NCBI GenBank assembly: GCA_964036195.1
Contig: OZ038460.1
Coordinates: 3,847,504-3,911,503 of the forward strand
Direction: 5' to 3'
DNA from: Sphaerolaimus hirsutus
Lineage: Eukaryota; Nematoda; Chromadorea; Monhysterida; Sphaerolaimidae
Length of the DNA: 64,000 nucleotides
The position numbers and the translations under genes are program-made. This document shows, piece by piece, positions 1 through 8,300 of this stretch. Under the pieces are notes generated by a model that did not search any database, was not told the DNA's origin, and was given only the letters and a program-made list of their open reading frames with translations. Within the stretch, counting starts at the first letter, position 1. Every line of letters starts with the position of its first letter.

Positions 1-188
1 AAGAAAGAATTGGGAGCAAAGCATAAAAGGGAATTTACCTCGATTTTAACACCTCTGCTTTTATTCGATGTATTTAGGCATCTATTTTTATAAAGTCTAC
101 CCTAATATTTATCAATATTTATTCAGTTGCCTCAAAATTGATCAACTGCAGTGTCGATTTCATCTTATTATAACACTTTTTTATTATC

Positions 189-412
189 ATGGTTGGTGCT
201 TTTTGGCGCCATTTAAAATGTCGGCGCCAGGCGCCAATAGCGCCACCAGAAAATGGCGCCAAGCGCCAAAAGCGCCATGGCGCTTTCTCAGACCCCAGCG
301 CCAAGCGCCAATGGCGCCAGAGCGTTTTAGCGCCAAGCGCCAAAGGCGCCATGGCGCTTTTTGCTTTGGCGCTAGCGCCAGGCGCCAGCGCCATGGCGCT
401 TTTCCATCAGTA
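189..412. repeat. GGCGCC/GCGCCA word array (family E-like)
   Basis: About 220 bases built almost wholly from GGCGCC, GCGCCA and their complements, so the stretch can fold on itself in many registers. The right edge reads TTTTCCATCAGTA, close to the TTTTCACATCACTA end of better preserved copies at 11946, 45345, 48848, 52003 and 61281. I see no clean left end or target duplication, so this copy is probably truncated. All long frames across it come from the repeat words and are not genes. Confidence 0.75.
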
Positions 413-562
413 ATCAAAAGCGAAGAAAAAAAAAGAAAAAGAAAAAGTACTTTCTCTTCGCTTTCACAATTTCACTTGCCATTTCACTTCGCCTTTGCGC
501 TTTTACTTTGCTTTTGCTATTTATGTCACTTCTCACTTCTCATTTTGCGGAACTGGCACCAG
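413..562. repeat. Right half of a GTGCCAG-ended fold-back element (family B)
   Basis: The stretch is made of iterated TTCACTT, GCCATTTCACTT and CTTTTGC words and ends in GCGGAACTGGCACCAG. That is the same right end as the complete copies at 42513-42745 and 50102-50344. The matching left end is missing, apparently replaced by the GCGCC array. The CACCAG terminus is the one that acts as a splice acceptor when members of this superfamily sit in the receptor gene. Confidence 0.6.
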
Positions 563-2553
563 TTACTTTCCGCATTTTGTCTTTCAGAAACTGAAATAAC
601 AAAAGTGAACACATCTACTCATCCGGAATTTTGAACGGGGCATGCCTAATACGCACATCTGCCCGTTACGCACATTTGCCGCCCGTTTTTTCACTTGACA
701 CTTTTTCAAGTGATGTTCAAAAATGAGTGGAGTGAAAAAAATTTGCGCAATGACATTAGTGAACTTTTTTCACTTCACTCATATCTGAAAATCACTTGAA
801 AAAGTGTCAAGTGAAAAAACGATCAAAAATAGCAATTTTTCACCATTTTTCACTTGACACTTTTTCAAGTGATTTTCAGATATGAGTGACGTGAAAAAAG
901 TTCAATAATGTCATAGTGTGAGCAAAAGTGGGTGTCCAAAAATTGTAAAATTTCAAAAATTTTAAGTGTAAATGTATATATAGTTCACTTAATGAATTTA
1001 TGTAGAGGGTTGTTTACACTTCCGAGCTTACAATAATTTAAACATTTCAGTTCTACTTCGACGATGGTTTTGGGCGATTCGGTGGGCGAACGTGGCGTTG
1101 ACGTTTTCGGCTACGTCGGCAACGGCAACGTGGCACGTGCATTTCCGTTTTTCCGGTGCCCCATTGTGTTATGTGTGTCTTTTTTGGCCAAGGAAAGGAT
1201 TGGAGGTATTGAGGATCTGACACAAAGTTGACGCTGTGATGTAAATAGTTGTTTTTATTTGTTTAGAATTTTTTAATTAGGTAGTTTTTTTAAGAAAGTG
1301 AGACAAGTGAATTGGCAACAATTTTAATTGTGACAGTTTAATTTAAAAGTATTTTTTCTATTTTCTACTAGCGGTTTAGATTGCATAACAAAGTTTCAGT
1401 TATTTTCTCTAAGTAAAAAGAGTGACGCTGCAGTTACGTGTCGTAGTGCGTGAATGGTCAGTGATAACTGAGGGCACATAGGTTGAATTTTGACTAACTT
1501 TCGTTGCATTTTTTTGACGTGAGGGCCGCGGCTATTGATCTAGTATGTACTGTGCATTCCTGCATTTCCGAATTGAGAAACAAAAGTTAATTTACAAGCG
1601 ATTTTACAAAGGTACACTGATTATAGAGGTGCGATGATGATTGGTGTTGAAAATGAGAGGTAATTAAAAGAATCGAGTCTAACTCGACAGGCATGATCGC
1701 ATGTCTAAATGCTTACTCCCTTGGCTTGTTGTGAGAACAGCCCAGTCCGCCGATCTCATCGAAACAAGCACCCATACAGTGACAAGTGTACTTATTTTTG
1801 AGTGAATTGAGCAGTTCGGTATTTTCGGGGTGTGGTTTTTGCACAGTGCGTATGGGATCAAAAAGCCGTGGCTGACTAATTAATATTCTGGTAGCAGAAT
1901 GAGTGGTGTAGCAGCGAGAGTGGTCATTTTCGTGATAAGTGCCTTCGGTAGTTAATGGCTGTTGCGTTTCGGCATGTGGCAGTGGATTCACTTGAGTTTG
2001 TTTTTAGTTTTAAACTTCAAAAAGTCATGCAATCTAAACATGCATTTAAGCTACAAAGATTGAAATTTATAAACTTTCAAGTTGCCAATCATTTGCGTTC
2101 GTATTTCTATTAAGCGTTATACCGACTTCATATTCATTTTAACTTTAGGTTTGGTAGGGAATAGGTAAAACTCGAGTATGTTAATTTTTATTTGATTTTA
2201 CGTTTGCAACTTCGCTATTTTTTTTATCTACCTAATCCTAGATTGATTTTTTTTGTATTTCCTTTTCCCCTAGAAAACTGATAACTTGACATTTGGATAT
2301 TTAGGAATTTATGCAAATTTCGTGGTTGATCTTTATTATACAAAGAGATGAAATAATAAGCCGCTTGTTTTTCCTGTTTTTTCCCCGAATATTTTGATAA
2401 GTGTAAAGGTGATCTGATTTGAGTGCGTATTTATTTTATCACTCTGGTGGAATTTCCGTTAAGCGTCTTTAAAACGGTACCGTAATTCATTTGTTCCTTG
2501 ACAGTCAGTGTGAAAGTTAATTTTGTTCGCCTTACCGGTATCCTAATCTCATC

Positions 2554-2760
2554 ATGGATTATCCCACTTACGACATTTTTTCGTTGTGCATTAATAATAC
2601 GTGTGCTTCTTACGCTTTGGATATCAACGTCATTTTCGTTTATTATACGCTCTTTTTGCTGATGGGATTATTGTTCGCGTGCTTATTTGTTTCGCTAATT
2701 GCTGTGTGTTTCCCCGTTCGTGGAGGAGGTTTTGGGATTTCGGTAGAGTTCGCTGAGTAA
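2554..2760 (+). CDS. Small open frame, 68 codons, one hydrophobic segment (doubtful)
   Basis: It starts with ATG in a fair context (TCATC before the ATG) and encodes a short N-terminal part, then a strongly hydrophobic stretch of about 25 residues (roughly residues 27-52) that could span a membrane. It ends with TAA inside the carried part of family C. I recognise no family. It could equally be chance, or the first exon of a gene whose other exons are not visible. No neighbouring exon with matching phase was found. Confidence 0.15.
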   Translation: MDYPTYDIFSLCINNTCASYALDINVIFVYYTLFLLMGLLFACLFVSLIAVCFPVRGGGFGISVEFAE

Positions 2761-3080
2761 AATTTGAATCGCCCGCCATTTTTTTCGCGCTAAAACAAGT
2801 TTTTACAGTATCTCGTGTGTTTTTCCTGTTCTTTTTATTCTTGTCGCATTCGTTCATTTTCTTATTTTTCTATTTTTATCCTCGCTCTTGTTCCCAACCC
2901 GATTTTTGGCGCGTGAATTCTTTGTGTTTTTGTGTAGTTGATCGACGTATCCTGTAAACTGACGCCGTGAATAATTTTAGGTATGCCCGTTTTAAAATTC
3001 CGTGTGTCCGTAAAGTCGTTTGTAAGCATGCTTCTCGTGGTATGTGGAAGTGTTGTCTGGACTTGGCTTATGTTGTTGCG

Positions 3081-3088
3081 TATAAAAG
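3081..3088 (+). promoter_or_regulatory. TATA-box-like octamer inside family C element
   Basis: TATAAAAG is followed about 35 bases later by TCAGTC, which resembles an invertebrate initiator. Downstream (3250-3275) lie AATAAA-like words. This could be a Pol II promoter carried by the element, but no coding frame follows it. Confidence 0.2.
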
Positions 3089-3685
3089 CGTACCGTAATT
3101 TAGAGTAGGGGTCGATTCAGTCGAAATTGCTTCGGTTTCATTTTCTTGGAGTTTTTTCGAAGGTTTTGTACCGCTGGTTAGAAACTCGCTCTCAGTGTGT
3201 TCCCTGTGTTCTATCTAAATGTGTGAATTCTGAGTCTAAAAAATCGCCTAAAATAAAATCTCTTCTAAAAACTTCGGACCCCTTGGTGTAAATTAGACAT
3301 TCAACTAATTGCTGGTGCGTTGATAAAAACGCCATTCGCTAAAAAGCTAACTTAATTGACGTAGCGTACACCTGTGATATTCACTTCGGTGAATTCACCA
3401 TTGTGCGTTGCGAATTCAATCGGTAGTCGCTTTTCCGTTGCCTTACTTTGTCGCTCATCCAACGAGTAGGTGTGAGATCGGTAAAACTTGGCAATTTGCC
3501 ATAGTGGAATTTGGTTGAGTAAAAAGTAGCCGGTGAAAATTCATGACAATAGCACAACTTTTTTAACTTCACTCATATCTGAAAATCACTTGAAAAAGTG
3601 TCAAGTGAAAAAAACAGGCAAATGTGCGTAATGGGCAGATGTGCGTATTAGTACTACACCCTCTTTTGAACCAGGACCCGGGGAC

Positions 3686-4481
3686 CATGGTTGGTTTTAG
3701 TAAAAATATTTTTACTAAAATTGTATTTTATTTTTATTAAAATTGTATTTTATTTTTATTTTATTCATGTTTCAGTTTATTTTATTTTATTTTATTATGA
3801 AATGTCATTAATAAAATAAAATGAAACCATTTTACAAAAATTTTACAAAAAATCGGAAATCTTGGATGCAAGGACATACTACAATGTGCATGCTAGAAGC
3901 ATGCAGATGAATACCAAAAAAATTTTATTTAAACTTTTGACACGAGTTGTGAGGTAGGCATTTTGTATTTTGACCCTCAGAGGTCCTGGATATATGCATT
4001 GAATTGCTCCTCCCAAGGGAAGATACCTAAAATTTGGTTGTTTTTTTTTGGGTGGGGGGAGGGCTTGCGGGGTTCAATATATAGGCTTTTTCAAGGTATG
4101 GAACGAAGAAAATGGGAAACAAATCACATAAATTAGTGATATTTAAGGTGAAAATATTTTTAAAATGTGAAAATTTGCAATTTTGTGCAACAATATGTTT
4201 CAATCACAACAATGAAAGATACAACAAGGCACTAGTTCTGCAAATTGGCAGCTAGGAACTTAAGCAACATGATCGAAAACTTTCTAAAGAATTTAACAGA
4301 CACTCAAGTTTTTGTAAAATTTTACTAAAATTGTACAAAAATTCGAATTATTGTACAATTTTACTAAAATTTTACAAAAACTCGAATTTTAGTAAAATTG
4401 TATTTTTATTTTATTAATTTTCCATTTTAAGCTCTAATTTTCCATTTTTTTTATTTTTTTGCTGAGATTTTGCCAACCCTG
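3686..4481. mobile_element. hAT-like MITE, family D (CATGGTTGGTTTT / GCCAACCCTG ends)
   Basis: The interior is TTTTACTAAAATTG, TTTTATTTTATT and similar words. The right end is TTTTGCCAACCCTG. The 8 bases before the left end (CCGGGGAC) and after the right end (CTGGGGAC) differ at one position, as expected for an 8-bp hAT target duplication. Sister copies lie at 11940-14638 and 15844-16156. There is no coding capacity. Confidence 0.75.
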
Positions 4482-5046
4482 CTGGGGACACATTCATAAT
4501 AATAAATATCCTTTTTTAATATAGCGACAGTAAACACGAACACAAACAAATGAAAAACCACCGAACCGAGAGATCACAAATTCAATGAAATATGTACACG
4601 CGAATAAGTGAGCAACGAGCATCACAGTGAATGTAAAACCTGTCAATTTTATTTACATACCTACTGAAAATTATAGGGAATTTTTGGGAACTCGGGGTAA
4701 CGAGTGCAAACCCTCCGAAAAAGTTTTTAAATTTTGTGTGAAAACTAGTGTGCGCAGGCACATTGACAAAAGTAAAATACTAGAATGATTGGCGAAATGA
4801 CGTTTATTACACCTGACCTGAAATGTTTGATATTGGCGCCTTGGGGTCATAAATCTTTACAACTATTCAATTTCACATTTAGATTACCATGCATGTAGAA
4901 TTTACATATATGACTGAGTGTTTGACATAATTTTGATAGCGTAAAAGTAATTTTCAGGACAACAAACATATTTTACGCACAAAAAGGATGTAATCCATCC
5001 GATCCAGTGCATTAATCAAGCAAACACGGTAAATATATTTCTGTCA
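4482..5046. other. Receptor gene 3' flank, no other gene seen
   Basis: AT-rich single-copy DNA downstream (on the minus strand) of the receptor stop codon. On the minus strand it holds AATAAA words, the nearest clear one at 4803-4808. I see no other frame or repeat. Confidence 0.4.
4803..4808 (-). terminator. Candidate polyadenylation signal AATAAA of the receptor gene
   Basis: The hexamer AATAAA reads on the minus strand about 240 bases after the receptor stop codon. That is a plausible 3' UTR length. It is one of several such words in AT-rich DNA, so the assignment is tentative. Confidence 0.3.
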
Positions 5047-5297
5047 TCACAAATTGGTTACGCCCATTCCAAAATGGCCCATCTTAATGTGCGTCTTGTC
5101 GTCGATCAGCTCGCAGTGCTGCTCGAGCAGCCTGGCGCTGTCCTGCGTGTTGTAGTCGGGCGCGCTGCTGCGCCGGTACGGCTGGCTCGATGTGGGCGGA
5201 GCCAATAAGTCCATCTCTCTGTGGTGGGGACGGATGGGCGGTGGGCGGATTGAATGTGGTTTTTTGGTCTTGGTGAATTGTGTTGTGTTTGTTGTAG

Positions 5298-5333
<36 letters not shown>

Positions 5334-8300
5334 ATTCACTGGAAAAGTCGAGGGTCGTTTGCATATTCAGATCTGGTGCATATCCGAGACCCTGTAAAAT
5401 GTAAAATGTCATGTAAAGTGTCAAAAGTCATGTAAACTGCCTGGTAAAATGGCACGTTTGCCATTTCACCGGGCATTTTACATGACATTTGATACTTTGC
5501 AATTGCATGCCATTTGGCATTTTACAGGGTCTGGGACTGCCCCCAGATCGCAGCGTCAAAGACTCAAGGCAGCGTTGATGTTCGGCACTATTTTGGCGCT
5601 TTATCCCTCTAAACGAAGCCAAAGCTTACATTAAATATTTTTAATAACTGATCCCATCCCATGAACCACCGAAAAAATGAACCACAAAACGTGAAACATC
5701 CCTTATCACCTGTTCAGATTGCCCCTACTCGGCGACACCACGTTGATAGTCTGAGTCTGCACGGGCGCCGCTCTATAAGCCGCGTTTCTGGTGCCCCGAT
5801 CCGTGGTGCCGCCCAATCTGAGCCGGGGGCAGTCCCAGACCCTGTAAATGCCATGTAAAATGTCAAATGTCACGCAAAGTGTCAGAAGTCATGTAAAATG
5901 CCCTTCAAAATGGCAACCGTGTTGCCATTTTGCAGGGCATTTTACATGACTTTTGACACTTTGCTTGACATTTGACATTTTACGGGGCATTTTACAGGGT
6001 CCGGGATTGACACCTGGTGCCATTCTGCTGGTTTTGCGTGGTGTTGTTTTTGGCGCCGAATTTGCACCGCACCGTGCGCCAGAGTATGGCGCGGAAGCGC
6101 TCCGAGCACACCGTGTACACGACCGGGTTGCACACCGAGTTGGCGTAGCATAGGGCGTTCATGGCCATCACCGCGCTGCGAGATTGTGTGAATTGTGTAA
6201 TTGTAGGCTGTGGGTGCTTGAATTAGGCTTTAAGTGAATATTTAAGTGAATACCTAATTTATTGCCAAACCCCGCGCGGAAAGTTCGCACCCCCCGATTT
6301 TTCCCCGATTCGTATCGTACCCGGTGTGGCTATCAAAAGTACCCAGATATTTCTAAACCAATGTAAACAATTTTCAGCCGCCTAGTTTGACATGCCCCAA
6401 TTGTGAGCCTCGCAAAGAAAATGTGCGTGGACAGAAGTTAGGGCGCGCTTCTGCCGCACTCTCTCAATGTTTTAACGGGAATACTCCCTATGAGGTTGGA
6501 AGCCCCCCAAAAATGTCGAATTCACTATAAATATAAATAAAATAGGCTAAAAATAGGTATATATCCATGTATATAGACGAAAATAGCGATGACGGCAAAT
6601 GGCAACATTTTTAGAGAAAAAAATAAGGGGAAAGTCACTCAAAATTTGTTACGGTGTATCCAAAAATCACGCGAGTTTTGCAACAAAAAAAGTCAAAATC
6701 AGTCCCAAACCCAAATCAACTTTCGCAATCAAACGTTCAATCGACCTGAAACTCTTGGCGATGCCAATGCGAATGTGCAGCAGCTGGGTGAGGAACAGGA
6801 GCTGTATGGGCGAGTAGCACACGAAGTAGATGGCCACGCAGGTGCACAGCAGGCACACTACCCGCCGGCGGACTGGATATTTTTGGGGGTTGGGATTGGG
6901 TGTGGATTGGTGGATGGGTGAGATTGAGTGCGAATTTATGTTGGAGGTTGTTTAAGAAATCAATTTCACAGATTTTTTCAACTTTTTTTGGTGATCGCAA
7001 ACCATATTTCCTCTCACCGCTTAGAAGAAATATGATACCGATATAGGTATAATATTACCAACCACTTACATATCTCAATTGTTACAATCTTGAATGCTTA
7101 AATTCTCCTCTGACTTACTGTAGAAAATTCTGACATTTCAAAAGTAGAAGATACCTATACCTTCCAACTCAAAAAATAGAGAATATCACTAAATAAAAAA
7201 CTTCACCCCTCTCCCCCCAACGCACCAGTCAGCTGATGAAAAAGTTGTTTATTACTCGCACTGTTTGTACAGCGGCCACCCCCAACCAAAGTCACAGTGT
7301 CGCTTTTTGCATTATTTTGATCAAAAACTCTCGCGCGGACTGAAGTGTTCCTAGTAACTTCAGCATCTGGGCAAGTTCCACAAGTGGGCAAGTGACAAAT
7401 AATGTGATAAGTGGTAATTGAAGTAATACGTGGTTCTAAGTTTTAACTCAAGTTAAGTTGAAGTGACAAGTAAACTCGAATATGTGTCAAGCACATTTTT
7501 CTATATACTTGTCACTTCTATGTCTACTTGTCACTCGACTATTTTTATACCAGTTATGACATTACTTACAACTTACTACCTTTATCGTCACTTGTCAACT
7601 TGTGGAATTGGCACCTGTCTGCGACAAGTGATTCAACATGCTCGGGGGAACCCATAGCGCCCTACCCACCATGGAATATCCCCAGAATATTGATAAGCAG
7701 GGTAGGGCATAGTAGATTACCATTTCTAGTAATTTGTACCATGTGGGAGGGCGAGGTTCGGCCGTGCAGATTGGTCTGAGAGTAGGGATTATTTGTTAGT
7801 TGTCATAGATGCTGGGTTTTTATGAAAAAAAGATGGCATAAGAGTGTAGTCACTTTTTCTGTCTGATATTGGAATTTTTGAAATACATTTTCTGTACTTG
7901 GGTACTTTTCATAAGTATGCATAAAGGTGAGTACTGTACTCGGAGTACAAGTACTGATTTTACAGGAAATGTGAATGTACCTATATCTACTCAGTACTCA
8001 AGTATGTGTATTTTTCAGGTTCACGTAGGTAAATACATTTTAAATAACAACTGTTATGCGCTAAGCACTCAGTACACTCGCTGCTTCGAAACCATTCACA
8101 AAAAAAGGAAGATAAACGCCTCACCTGCCGCCAGTAGCGTGGTACCTATAAACGGCGGAATTAATTGCGTAGGGCAACGCAAAAAGTGCGCTGCTCACCC
8201 AAATCGTAGTTACAGTAGCCGCCAGCACCGGCCTGGGGGCACTCCCAGACCCTGTAAAATGTCAAACATCACGCAAAGTGTCAAAAGTCATGAAAAATGC

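Larger units (their letters stand above)
648..3650. mobile_element. 3-kb inverted-repeat element (family C) with about 2.6 kb of carried DNA
   Basis: The left end TAATACGCACATCTGCCCG and the right end CGGGCAGATGTGCGTATTA-like sequence (3626-3650) are inverted copies. Just inside both ends lies a second palindromic word, CACTTGACACTTTTTCAAG followed by ATTTTCAGATATGAGTG, repeated in both orientations (690-905 and 3555-3612). A related copy without the interior lies at about 19368-19600. The carried DNA (about 910-3550) is less AT-rich and not repetitive within this window. It holds no recognisable domain; the longest frames are 55 codons (1064-1231) and 68 codons (2554-2760). A TATAAAAG at 3081 is followed about 35 bases later by TCAGTC. 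Confidence 0.65.

Noticed and set aside
68..634. 188-codon frame at the left edge and its minus-strand counterparts
   Set aside because: It is made of the GCGCC array and TTCACTT words; all frames across such words stay open.
5942..6153. Plus-strand frames over the receptor exons (for example 5953-6153, 8374-8658, 9706-10044)
   Set aside because: They are shadows of the minus-strand GPCR exons and of element sequence.
6873..7225. Intron 6 as another introner
   Set aside because: It is AT-rich without inverted ends or shared words; it looks like an ordinary intron.
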